This document shows, piece by piece, positions 1 through 6,808 of a stretch of 23,522 nucleotides of DNA. The notes below the pieces were generated by a model. The model did not search any database and was not told the DNA's origin. It saw only the letters and a program-made list of their open reading frames with translations. The DNA lies in IMG/VR virus record IMGVR_UViG_3300017963_000754, positions 1-23,522 of that record. The stretch is one strand, 5' to 3'. Numbering within the stretch: position 1 is the stretch's first letter; each line of letters opens with the position of its first letter. A program made the position numbers and the translations under genes. Source of the DNA: a virus.

Positions 1-1
1 C

Positions 2-316
2 CGATTTTATATGCTGGCAAAAGAGCAGCTGTACAAACGTGACGTCATCCCGGGCCCGATCGGCATGCTAGCCATATTCGAGTTTGAGCGGCCCAAAAGC
101 CATTTCGGCACCGGGAAAAACGCCGGTAAGCTGAAACCTTCGGCGCCCGGGCATCACATCAAAAAACCGGACGGCAGCAATCTCGTCAAGTTCGTTGAGG
201 ACGTGCTAAACGGGTTGGCCTGGGCGGACGATAGCCAGATCGTCGATCTTACGGTCGTCAAGCGTTTTGCGCCGCAGGCGGCCACAACGCTATACATTAC
301 AGAGTTGGGGGATTGA
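2..316 (+). CDS. RusA-like Holliday junction resolvase, 5' truncated by window edge
   Basis: The reading frame is open from base 2, before the first ATG at 11, and family alignment expects more N-terminal sequence, so the start probably lies outside the window. The C-terminal half carries the RusA signature: KPDGSNLVKFVEDVLNG, then WADDSQIVDLTVVK, and an ending TLYITELGD close to the end of E. coli RusA. RusA enzymes resolve four-way junctions as dimers using acidic residues in a D-x-D-N motif and a later DD. Here the motif reads D-G-S-N, so the second aspartate (D72 of E. coli RusA) is serine, while the later DD is kept. Activity may be reduced or changed. A resolvase just before the terminase genes fits clearing branched DNA before packaging. 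The next gene starts 3 bases after the stop. Confidence 0.85.
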   Translation, partial: RFYMLAKEQLYKRDVIPGPIGMLAIFEFERPKSHFGTGKNAGKLKPSAPGHHIKKPDGSNLVKFVEDVLNGLAWADDSQIVDLTVVKRFAPQAATTLYITELGD

Positions 317-319
317 GAA

Positions 320-529
320 ATGGATTATGAAGCAGGGATGTTTGTCTATAAAATTTTCGGTACGGCTTTGGCTTTAGGGATTGTCGGCGTTATTGTGGGC
401 GTTATTGTGGGCGTTATTGTGGGCCTAATTGCGATCAGAAGCGAGCTTAGGCTTTTACGAAAAACCATCTCAAAACAACAGGAGAAAAGCTATGAGAGCA
501 CATTCACATATCACATCGTTGCCATGTGA
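320..529 (+). CDS. Small single-pass membrane protein with GVIV repeats
   Basis: This 69-residue product has one strongly hydrophobic segment (about residues 12-40) made of repeated Gly-Val-Ile-Val units, followed by a basic, heptad-like tail (SELRLLRKTISKQQEK). That predicts one membrane helix plus a short coiled tail, probably in the host inner membrane. The ATG at 320 follows the RusA stop by 3 bases, with a purine-rich GGGGGATTGAGAA ribosome site. The end overlaps the next gene by 38 bases. No family is recognised. It could be a small lysis-accessory (holin-like) protein or an exclusion protein, but nothing in the sequence proves either. Confidence 0.6.
   Translation: MDYEAGMFVYKIFGTALALGIVGVIVGVIVGVIVGLIAIRSELRLLRKTISKQQEKSYESTFTYHIVAM
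386..421 (+). repeat. Three perfect 12-bp tandem repeats inside a membrane-protein gene
   Basis: The unit GGCGTTATTGTG occurs three times in a row and encodes the Gly-Val-Ile-Val units of the membrane helix. Because 12 is a multiple of three, copy changes by slippage would lengthen or shorten the helix without breaking the frame. Confidence 0.9.
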
Positions 530-734
530 CGATGTTTACATCGACGGCGTTCACGTGATTCGGATGCCGGCGGCGGAACTTGCCGCTTACGCAGATCGGC
601 ACCGTTACCGGCCGACGTTTCATTCCAGGTCGCGGTTTCAGGTTTTTAACCATGCGTGGTGGATACGGCACCGGTTTCGGCAGCATTATCTGAAACGCTG
701 CGAGCTCGACGTCTATGCGCATCTTGGCGGATAA
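492..734 (+). CDS. Small basic hypothetical protein
   Basis: This 80-residue protein is rich in His, Arg and aromatic residues (RFQVFNHAWWIRHRFRQHY). An upstream TTG could extend it, but the ATG at 492 is preferred because ACAGGAGAAAAGCT places an AGGAG site at good spacing. It overlaps the end of the membrane-protein gene by 38 bases and is the last rightward gene before the terminator at 733-771. The family is not recognised. The net positive charge would suit nucleic-acid binding, but that is only an inference. Confidence 0.55.
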   Translation: MRAHSHITSLPCDDVYIDGVHVIRMPAAELAAYADRHRYRPTFHSRSRFQVFNHAWWIRHRFRQHYLKRCELDVYAHLGG

Positions 735-771
735 AAAAAGGGCCGGATTTTGTTTCCGACCCTGGTTTTTT
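733..771. terminator. Bidirectional rho-independent terminator between convergent genes
   Basis: An A-run (733-739) is followed by a hairpin: GGGCCGG (740-746) pairs with CCGACCC (756-762) with one C-A mismatch and a 9-base loop. A T-run follows at 766-771. Read leftward, the stem is followed at once by seven T, so it is stronger for the regulator operon; read rightward it has a TGG gap before six T. It sits between the stops of the convergent genes ending at 734 and 776. Confidence 0.75.
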
Positions 772-775
772 CCTT

Positions 776-958
776 TCACACCGCTGGCCATTTGACCGGC
801 TGCTTGGGATCCGGTTCGCCTGTAAAGGGCATAAACCGGTCCGTTAGGGTTTTTATTATCATATTGGACCTACTCCGGACCTCTTCATTCGCCTTTTCGT
901 CGATGGCCGCGAGAAGGTCATCGGAGATCCGAATCATGATCTGCCTCGAAACTGACAT
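776..958 (-). CDS. Ribbon-helix-helix (CopG/Arc-type) DNA-binding protein
   Basis: This protein of about 60 residues has a short beta strand (RQIMIRIS) followed by two helices (DDLLAAIDEKANEE and SRSNMIIKTLTDRF), the usual layout of a ribbon-helix-helix repressor that binds DNA as a dimer through the strand. Two ATGs are adjacent at the start. The second (958) is preferred because GGAGGTAAAATG leaves better spacing from the strong GGAGG. It is the distal gene of a leftward pair and ends at the bidirectional terminator. Likely roles are autorepressor or regulator of a phage promoter. It could also be an antitoxin, but its partner does not look like a known toxin. Confidence 0.75.
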   Translation of the reverse strand: MSVSRQIMIRISDDLLAAIDEKANEEVRSRSNMIIKTLTDRFMPFTGEPDPKQPVKWPAV

Positions 959-1008
959 CATTTTACCTCCTTTCCAGCAGTTTATTGACTTGCCGAGGTC
1001 GTTAGAAG

Positions 1009-1287
1009 TTAGTTTGATTTGATTTTGCGCGGATCGCTATATCGTTCATCAACGTCATCGGTGGATCCGTAGCGGGTGTAAACAGGTTTTTCCGGTGTCT
1101 TAATTTTGTTTCCGACTTGGTACAACTCCCTTTCTTCGTTTTCCCACCTTTCCAGCACTTCGTTGTTGTAATGTTCACTGACAGCCTTGTACACACCCGG
1201 GACCGTCAATAGAACGGCCGCATCTTCTTTCACGATTTGCGAAAGGACACGGTCAAAATCGTCTTGTGTCATTTTTGAATAATCCAT
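1009..1287 (-). CDS. Small acidic phage protein of unknown function
   Basis: This 92-residue protein starts at the ATG at 1287, chosen over an upstream ATG at 1335 because AAGGAGGTAAGT gives an ideal ribosome site. The body, FDRVLSQIVKEDAAVLLTVP then GVYKAVSEHYNNEVLERWEN, is acidic and helical and resembles short hypothetical proteins often seen in phages and prophages. The C-terminal third is charged and probably disordered. It is the first gene of the leftward operon driven by the promoter at 1331-1359, with the ribbon-helix-helix gene 50 bases downstream. Function is not assigned. Confidence 0.7.
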   Translation of the reverse strand: MDYSKMTQDDFDRVLSQIVKEDAAVLLTVPGVYKAVSEHYNNEVLERWENEERELYQVGNKIKTPEKPVYTRYGSTDDVDERYSDPRKIKSN

Positions 1288-1330
1288 ACTTACCTCCTTG
1301 GTTTGGGTTAAAATTTTACCTGGCATAGAC

Positions 1331-1359
1331 AACATATATCAAAAGTAAACGGTTGTCAA
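1331..1359 (-). promoter_or_regulatory. sigma70-type promoter for the leftward operon
   Basis: On the minus strand a perfect -35 TTGACA (1354-1359) is followed after exactly 17 bases by TATGTT (1331-1336). The -10 ends 43 bases before the ATG of the 92-residue gene, leaving room for a short leader and its GGAGG site. Confidence 0.75.
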
Positions 1360-1388
1360 GAGGAAAGTTTAAAAAAGTAAAATAAATT

Positions 1389-1417
1389 TTGTCCATGGTT
1401 CGAGTCCAAGCTATAAC
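1389..1417 (+). promoter_or_regulatory. Candidate promoter for the late (terminase) operon
   Basis: TTGTCC (1389-1394) and TATAAC (1412-1417) are separated by 17 bases. The -10 matches five of six consensus bases, the -35 four of six. It lies about 190 bases upstream of terS and diverges from the leftward promoter, so both could be governed by one regulator. Confidence 0.4.
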
Positions 1418-1605
1418 CTGATGTTATATTTTCCTTGACATTTGGGCTGAAGTATGCACAAGATACTTAATCATGGTTCGACAGGTTTTTAAAATTTATT
1501 ATCTGCAACGTGAGGCAGCGAATGTGAGGCGATCGTCGCCGGGCAGGTAGTCCGGTAGGGTTCTGGAAAAATCGTGGCTTAAATCATAGATGAGAGCGTT
1601 TCGTT

Positions 1606-2163
1606 ATGGGAAAAAAGAAACCGGCGGTTGATTTTAATATTGTCAACGGCAAGAAAAAGCGCGGACCCGGGCAGCCGACCAAATTAACGCCTTCGGTGAA
1701 AGAAAAAATTTCGTTTTTGTCCCGGAAAGGCTTTACTGATGCCGAAATGGCGATGTGTGTTGATGTCACTGAACAAACATTCAACAACTGGAAAAAACAA
1801 CAGCCTGCATTCTTTGAGTCCCTAAGTGATTGGAAAAAAAAGCCAAACAAAGAAGTTGAGCGGTCTCTTTTCGAGCGCGCCTGCGGTTATGAGCATCCCG
1901 AGACAAAATCACAATATGTCGCCGGCGAGGGTTGGCAGCAAATTACAGTTACCAAACATTACCCACCGGATCCGACCAGTATGATCTTTTGGCTGAAAAA
2001 CCGGCAGCCGGCCAAGTGGCGCGATAAAACAGATCTTGATTTAAATCAAACAGTTGACCTTAATTTGTCCGAAAAAGACAAGGACCTTTTCCGCAAGGCG
2101 GCCAAGGAAATCAGCCAAAGGGTGATCAGCGCTACCGTGAAAAACAGGGCGAAAAAGAAATGA
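1606..2163 (+). CDS. Terminase small subunit
   Basis: This 185-residue protein recognises phage DNA and recruits the large terminase for packaging. A basic N-terminus (GKKKRGPGQPTKLTP) leads into a helix-turn-helix at about residues 42-64 (GFTDAEMAMCVDVTEQTFNN). The middle holds RSLFERACGYEHPE and YPPDPTSMIFWLKNRQPAKW, a pattern typical of one broad TerS family in which an oligomerisation region precedes the large-subunit interaction tail. The C-terminus is highly basic. The ATG at 1606 has only a weak upstream GAGAG. The stop overlaps the large-subunit start as ATGA, the usual coupling of terS and terL. Confidence 0.88.
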   Translation: MGKKKPAVDFNIVNGKKKRGPGQPTKLTPSVKEKISFLSRKGFTDAEMAMCVDVTEQTFNNWKKQQPAFFESLSDWKKKPNKEVERSLFERACGYEHPETKSQYVAGEGWQQITVTKHYPPDPTSMIFWLKNRQPAKWRDKTDLDLNQTVDLNLSEKDKDLFRKAAKEISQRVISATVKNRAKKK

Positions 2164-3794
2164 CAGCCAGCGCAGCAGCATTAAAGACGCTCGAAGACGG
2201 CGACCCATCGGTGATGATGTCGGTCGACCCCTGGAGTTGGTGCTACTATAACAAACTGCGCCTGGCCGGCGGCCGCTATCAGGTTTTCGGCCATGAGTTT
2301 CAGCGCGATGTTCTGCAATCGACCTACCGGCGCCAATGCGCTAAAAAGTCCCCCCAAATGTTCGGCCTGACCGAGATTATGGTTATCCGCGCATTACACG
2401 GCATGAGATACGGCCACTATCCTCAAGGCGTTTTGTATTTGTTCCCCACCGATGATGAGGTTGGTGATTTTTCAAAGTCAAGGTTTAAGCCGTTTTTATC
2501 TAATAACCGCGATGCCATAGGACGTTATGTACGCGAGACCGATACGGCATCGGTCAAGCGCGTCGGCAATGCGTTTTTGTTTTTCCGCGGTGCGCGGCTC
2601 AAAGACATCGAGGGCTCTCAAAAATCATCCTCAAAGCTAAAAGCCTTGCCAGTGGACGCGCTTGTTGGTGATGAGGTCGACGAGATGGATCCCGGGGCAA
2701 TCGATTTGGCCAAGGGCCGGATGGACCATTCACTGGTCAAAGACGAGTTTTATCTGGCCAACCCGACGGTTCCCGACTACGGCATCGACAAGATGTACCA
2801 GGACAGCGATCAGCGGATTTGGATGATCGAGTGCCCGGCCTGCGGCCGCGAAAACAACCTCGAACTGCAGTTTCCGAATTGCCTGCGCCGGTTGAAGGAT
2901 CGTTCCGTTATCCGGGTGTGCCGCAAGTGTGGCGGTGAGCTCAACCCTCGGTTTGGCTACTGGGTCGCCCAGTTTCCGGATAAGAGCGATGATATGGTCG
3001 GGTGGTGGATTAGCCATCTCAATTCGATGTATACCGATCCCAAAGATATCCTCGAAGAATACGAAAGCCCGGATACCGATATGGTGCGATTTTATAACCG
3101 GCGCCTGGGTATGGCATACATCAAGGCCGAAGACCGGCTGACCAAAAACGATGTGTATAATTGCTGCGGACCAGATGCGATGTCGCTGCGAGACAGCGGG
3201 CCGTGTTGCGCCGGTGCTGATGTCGGTGGCCGTGAGCTGCACGTGTTGATTGCCCGGAAAATCCACGATGTCGGGCTGAAGATTGTCAAGATAGCCCGGG
3301 TGCCGGGTTTTCCGGATTTGTGGGATTTGTGCCAGCAGTTTAACGTCAGATCGATTGTGATGGATTTAAAACCCGAAATCCATAGTGTCCGCGAGTTTTG
3401 CACCAAGGCCCCGTTTAAGGCGTTTGGGTGTGATTACTCCGAGGAGTCCAAGGGCGTTGCAGTCTGGAACGACGGCAACAAGGTCGTGACGGTCAACCGG
3501 ACGGAGATTTTCGAGGCTTCGCACAAACAGATTACAGTTTCCGGCCGGACGGTGATTCCTCGAAAAGACGACGAAGTGGAAGAGTTCGCCAAGCAGATGA
3601 TCGCGGTCGCCAAGGTTTTAGAGGACCGCAAGGCCGGCGGCTCTGTCATCGGCAAGGTTTACCGGTATCGAAAACTGGGTGCGGACCATTACCGCAACGC
3701 ATTGAATTATTTGATTTTGGCCGCGCAAAGGGCGCCGGTTGTCACCTCGCGGCTTGCCGGGCCCGTCAAACAGGTTGAATTTTATTATGGGTGA
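2160..3794 (+). CDS. Terminase large subunit, GpA family
   Basis: This 544-residue packaging motor has an N-terminal ATPase and C-terminal nuclease. The GpA-like start (WSWCYYNKLRLAGGRYQVF) is followed by a degenerate Walker A, KKSPQMFGLTE (62-72), with no GKT/S, then a Walker B-like DALVGDEVDEMD (166-177). A CX2C...CX2C zinc site sits at C225, C228, C254 and C257. The RNase H-like nuclease has acidic candidates D354 (AGADVGG), D402 (VMDLKPE) and D509 (GADHYRNAL). Length is somewhat shorter than lambda GpA (641). The start overlaps terS by 4 bases. It docks on the portal, encoded two genes downstream, to pump DNA into the prohead. Confidence 0.92.
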   Translation: MTASAAALKTLEDGDPSVMMSVDPWSWCYYNKLRLAGGRYQVFGHEFQRDVLQSTYRRQCAKKSPQMFGLTEIMVIRALHGMRYGHYPQGVLYLFPTDDEVGDFSKSRFKPFLSNNRDAIGRYVRETDTASVKRVGNAFLFFRGARLKDIEGSQKSSSKLKALPVDALVGDEVDEMDPGAIDLAKGRMDHSLVKDEFYLANPTVPDYGIDKMYQDSDQRIWMIECPACGRENNLELQFPNCLRRLKDRSVIRVCRKCGGELNPRFGYWVAQFPDKSDDMVGWWISHLNSMYTDPKDILEEYESPDTDMVRFYNRRLGMAYIKAEDRLTKNDVYNCCGPDAMSLRDSGPCCAGADVGGRELHVLIARKIHDVGLKIVKIARVPGFPDLWDLCQQFNVRSIVMDLKPEIHSVREFCTKAPFKAFGCDYSEESKGVAVWNDGNKVVTVNRTEIFEASHKQITVSGRTVIPRKDDEVEEFAKQMIAVAKVLEDRKAGGSVIGKVYRYRKLGADHYRNALNYLILAAQRAPVVTSRLAGPVKQVEFYYG

Positions 3795-3798
3795 TCAC

Positions 3799-3963
3799 AT
3801 GGCATCGTTTTGGCAACGAGCGTTTAATATCCTGGTGGTGATATTGGCCTTGTATTTTTTCTGGTTGACAGCCAACTACCGGGCGATGTGGACCATTCAG
3901 CAACGACTCGACGCAGAGCAGAGTGAAGCAATCGTTAATCTCATCCGAAAAACAGGGGTTTGA
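3799..3963 (+). CDS. Small single-pass membrane protein
   Basis: This 54-residue product has one hydrophobic helix (ILVVILALYFFWLTANY, about residues 9-25) and a short soluble tail. ATGs occur at 3787 (8-base overlap with terL) and 3799. The latter is preferred because GGGTGATC lies just upstream. The stop lies immediately before the portal start. The location between terminase and portal is stable in form but gives no function; a virion or membrane accessory protein is possible. Confidence 0.5.
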   Translation: MASFWQRAFNILVVILALYFFWLTANYRAMWTIQQRLDAEQSEAIVNLIRKTGV

Positions 3964-3965
3964 CC

Positions 3966-6053
3966 ATGGAGCAGATCCAGCCATATAACGATACCGCCTC
4001 CAACAGCAAGGGCCTCGTCATGGTCATGAACAACAGTCAGCTTGACCGTTACAACCAGGCCATGCAAAACGCCGATGCCACGCAGGCCCTCCCGTTTGTA
4101 ACCGGGTTGGCTTCCCATGTCTCCAAATGCTGGTCGGCCAACAAGACCGCCAAGCAGCCGATCGAAAGGGTTTTGCTTGAGTGCCTGCGCCAGCGAAACG
4201 GCGAGTATGAGCCACAAGCGTTAGAGCAGCTGCGACAGCAGGGCGAACCCGATCCGATTTTTATGATGATCACAGACATCAAATGCCGCGCAGCGATTGC
4301 CTGGATCAAGGATGTTTTGTTGCCGGCCGGCGAAGTTCCTGCCCATTTCAAGCCCACCCCCATTCCCGACATGCCCCCGGAAATGATGCAACTGGCCAAG
4401 GTCAAAGCCACCGCGGCGTTACAACAACACATGATCGAATCTGGCATCGATATCCGGCAACTCAGCCAGGAGCCCGAGAAAATCAAAGAAATCATGGAGC
4501 AGGTCCGCGATGAAATCAAGCAACTTGTCAACGAAATGGCCACAGAGGACGCCGACAATATGACCCGCGAAGTCAACGATGAGATGGTTGACGGCCTTTG
4601 GTACGAAGCCATGGATAGCTTTATCGATGATTTTGTGACCTACCCATCGGCTTTTCTCGAAGGTCCGGTCAGGAAAAGAAAGAAAAAGATAGCCTGGCGG
4701 CCGGGTCCGGACGGCAAAAGCATGCCGGAGGTCATAACCGATACGATCCAGGAGTATAACTGGATCAGCGCATTTGACGTGTATCCGTCATCTGGCGCCA
4801 AAAGCCTAAATGACGGCAACCTCATTCTCCATAAACGCATGAGCCCGAAAAACCTGCAGCAAATGATTGGCGTGGAAGGATTTGACGAAGAATCGATCAG
4901 AAAGGTTTTGGACCTGTATTCAGTCGGCGGGTTGCGCGAATGGTTATCGGTGGACAGTTCACGAGATTACCTGGAAGACCATCACGCATCGATTTCCGAT
5001 GGCGAACCGCAAATAGACGTCTTAAAGTTTTTCGGCGATGTTCCCGGGAAACTGCTGCGCGAATGGGGCATGGACGAAACGGAGATTCCGGACGAGTCTC
5101 TCAGCTACCCGGCGATTGTCTGGAAAGTCGGTGATTACGTGATATCCGCCCGTATCAACCCGCATCCGCTCGGCAAGAGAAACGTTTATACAGCATCGTT
5201 TATCAAGAAAAACGGTTCGATATGGGGTCGCGGTATTCCGCAAACCATGAAAGACATTCAGCGGATATGCAACTCTGCCGCCCGGGCCTTGCAACGCAAT
5301 ATGGGTATCGCCTCCGGCCCGATGGCCTGGGCTTTAGAAGACAAGATGCACCCCTCCATGGATTTGACGATGTTTCCCTGGAAGATTTTCCGGTTTACAA
5401 CCGAGCAGATGGGCGGATCCGGCCAGCGCAACTTGCCGATGGGATTTTTCCAGCCGCGGGTGATCGTCCGGGAATTGCTTGAAATCTATCAAAAGTTTTA
5501 TGATCAGGCATCCGAAGTGACCGGTATTCCGGCGTATGTTTACGGGTCTGAAAAGATCGGCGGCGCCGGCGAGACCGCTTCCGGCCTCTCGATGCTTATG
5601 AACGCGGCCTCCAAGGGGTTAAGGGCCTCTGTCATCCACATCGACCAGGGCGTTACGAAACCAAGCTGGGAGGAACACTGGCTGACCATCGTTTTATCCG
5701 GTGACGGGCGGTCATTCGGCGATGCCAAGCTGGTGGCCCGCGCTTCCGACTATCTCATGCAAATCGAGCAGCTGCAGGCGGCCTTGGCCGATGCGCTTAG
5801 CCGAACGGCCAACCCGGTTGACATGGAGATCATCGGGCTGGAAGGCAGGGCGGAAATGTTACGCGAATATTTCAAACGGCTAAAAATACCGGTGGACAAG
5901 ATCGTTCCGAACCGCGAATCAATCATCAACAAAAGCGCCAACCAAAAATTTCAGCAACTTGTTACCAACCTGGCCGGCGCCCTTAAAATCGAACCGCAGC
6001 AGTTAATCGCAATGGCGCAAGGAGCGCCGCCCGCGGTGCAGGAGGCCGCATAA
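3966..6053 (+). CDS. Portal protein (P22-like, podovirus type)
   Basis: The 695-residue product is near the length of P22 portal (725). The portal is a dodecameric ring at one capsid vertex through which DNA enters and leaves. Recognisable stretches are GRGIPQTMKDIQRICNSAAR, a conserved helix in this class, and VTGIPAYVYG followed by GAGETASGLSMLMNAASKGL, the portal-core turn and helix. The C-terminus is Gln/Ala-rich and helical, like the barrel of P22-type portals. The start is placed at ATG 3966 with AGGGG upstream rather than at TTG 3960. Its position after terminase and before scaffold and coat fits. The stop shares one base with the next start. Confidence 0.88.
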   Translation: MEQIQPYNDTASNSKGLVMVMNNSQLDRYNQAMQNADATQALPFVTGLASHVSKCWSANKTAKQPIERVLLECLRQRNGEYEPQALEQLRQQGEPDPIFMMITDIKCRAAIAWIKDVLLPAGEVPAHFKPTPIPDMPPEMMQLAKVKATAALQQHMIESGIDIRQLSQEPEKIKEIMEQVRDEIKQLVNEMATEDADNMTREVNDEMVDGLWYEAMDSFIDDFVTYPSAFLEGPVRKRKKKIAWRPGPDGKSMPEVITDTIQEYNWISAFDVYPSSGAKSLNDGNLILHKRMSPKNLQQMIGVEGFDEESIRKVLDLYSVGGLREWLSVDSSRDYLEDHHASISDGEPQIDVLKFFGDVPGKLLREWGMDETEIPDESLSYPAIVWKVGDYVISARINPHPLGKRNVYTASFIKKNGSIWGRGIPQTMKDIQRICNSAARALQRNMGIASGPMAWALEDKMHPSMDLTMFPWKIFRFTTEQMGGSGQRNLPMGFFQPRVIVRELLEIYQKFYDQASEVTGIPAYVYGSEKIGGAGETASGLSMLMNAASKGLRASVIHIDQGVTKPSWEEHWLTIVLSGDGRSFGDAKLVARASDYLMQIEQLQAALADALSRTANPVDMEIIGLEGRAEMLREYFKRLKIPVDKIVPNRESIINKSANQKFQQLVTNLAGALKIEPQQLIAMAQGAPPAVQEAA

Positions 6054-6484
6054 TGACAGAAAATCAATCAGAATACCAAGGCGATCAAACCATCGGCAAT
6101 ATGACATTAGAGGAAGTCGGACTGCATGATTCCGAAATGTTTAATGCCGTTATCAAAAACGCCAAAAGATACACATTTGTTGATCCGAACACCGCCATAA
6201 AGTTTGTTTCCGGGTGTATCGGGGCGACATTGGATTACCTTGGCATCGGCAGGGCAACACAGCTTCCAGTAAAGGTGCTGGACGAAATCCAAAGGCAAAA
6301 GGGGATCGTTATCGAGCACCGCAAACATTTTACTGGAGAAGATGTCTGGAAAAACGGGATTTACATCTACAAAAAAGATATCATGGTGTCGTTTATATCC
6401 GATATCTTCGCACCGACTCAAAACCCGATACTGGTAAACCCGGTCATGGAGCAGTGGATCGTTTTTACCAACGCGAGGATCTGA
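6053..6484 (+). CDS. Hypothetical protein downstream of portal
   Basis: This 143-residue soluble protein has no recognised family. The segment DPNTAIKFVSGCIGATLDYLGIG looks helical and amphipathic, and the C-terminal half has alternating strands (NGIYIYKKDIMVSFISDIFA). Its ATG overlaps the portal stop by one base and its stop overlaps the next start by one base, so it is translated in step with the portal. A head-assembly accessory role is possible from position only. Confidence 0.6.
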   Translation: MTENQSEYQGDQTIGNMTLEEVGLHDSEMFNAVIKNAKRYTFVDPNTAIKFVSGCIGATLDYLGIGRATQLPVKVLDEIQRQKGIVIEHRKHFTGEDVWKNGIYIYKKDIMVSFISDIFAPTQNPILVNPVMEQWIVFTNARI

Positions 6485-6762
6485 TGATAAGATATCCGGA
6501 TTGGGAAGCAAGGGCTTGTATAAACCTGGCCTCTGAACTGCACGATATTAAAAATAAAAACAAGACGTTTGTTGCTTTTCTTGTCGAAACGCTGCGCACG
6601 CTGGACAGCAAAAACAGAACCGAAACCAACGAAGTTGTTTTCAGGCAGCAACAGGGCGCTTGTCAAGCCGTAAACGATATTTGCCGGATGTTGGAAAATT
6701 CACGTGGCGAATTTGCCAGATACAAAGAATTCGCCGAAAAGTCTGTGACCGGCGGCTCATAG
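6484..6762 (+). CDS. Small helical hypothetical protein
   Basis: This 92-residue protein starts at ATG 6484 within TGATG of the preceding stop. It is predicted helical throughout (WEARACINLASELHDIKNKN, FVAFLVETLRTLDSK, QQGACQAVNDICRML). No family is recognised. It sits between portal and the structural beta-repeat protein, and its last 20 bases are loosely duplicated in the following spacer (6764-6784). Confidence 0.6.
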   Translation: MIRYPDWEARACINLASELHDIKNKNKTFVAFLVETLRTLDSKNRTETNEVVFRQQQGACQAVNDICRMLENSRGEFARYKEFAEKSVTGGS

Positions 6763-6808
6763 GGAGTTTGCCAGGTACAAAAACCCGTTCACATAAGGAG
6801 ATTCAATC

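Larger units (their letters stand above)
1288..1605. other. 318-bp intergenic control/packaging region upstream of terminase
   Basis: No gene is seen here. Contents in order: ribosome site and promoter of the leftward operon; a rightward promoter candidate TTGTCC-17-TATAAC (1389-1417); a 10-bp direct repeat CATGGTTCGA (1394-1403 and 1472-1481); a perfect dyad AAGTAT-7-ATACTT (1450-1468); the repeat GTGAGGC (1510-1516, 1524-1530); a small hairpin GGCGA/TCGCC (1528-1540); and two GGTAG copies near 1546-1560. The clustered repeats just before terS fit operators for the ribbon-helix-helix protein and/or a terminase recognition (pac/cos) site. That assignment is inference. Confidence 0.5.

Noticed and set aside
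1394-1410. Sequence resembling a tRNA T-arm (GGTTCGAGTCC)
   Set aside because: No acceptor, D or anticodon arms can be built around it and the T-stem has a mismatch. It is better explained as part of a 10-bp direct repeat.
1435-1440. Perfect TTGACA on the plus strand
   Set aside because: No acceptable -10 lies 16-18 bases downstream; the nearest TA-rich hexamers are at spacings of 12 and 21.
2730-3266. 178-codon frame on the minus strand inside the large terminase
   Set aside because: It lies wholly antisense to conserved terminase motifs and has no recognisable features.
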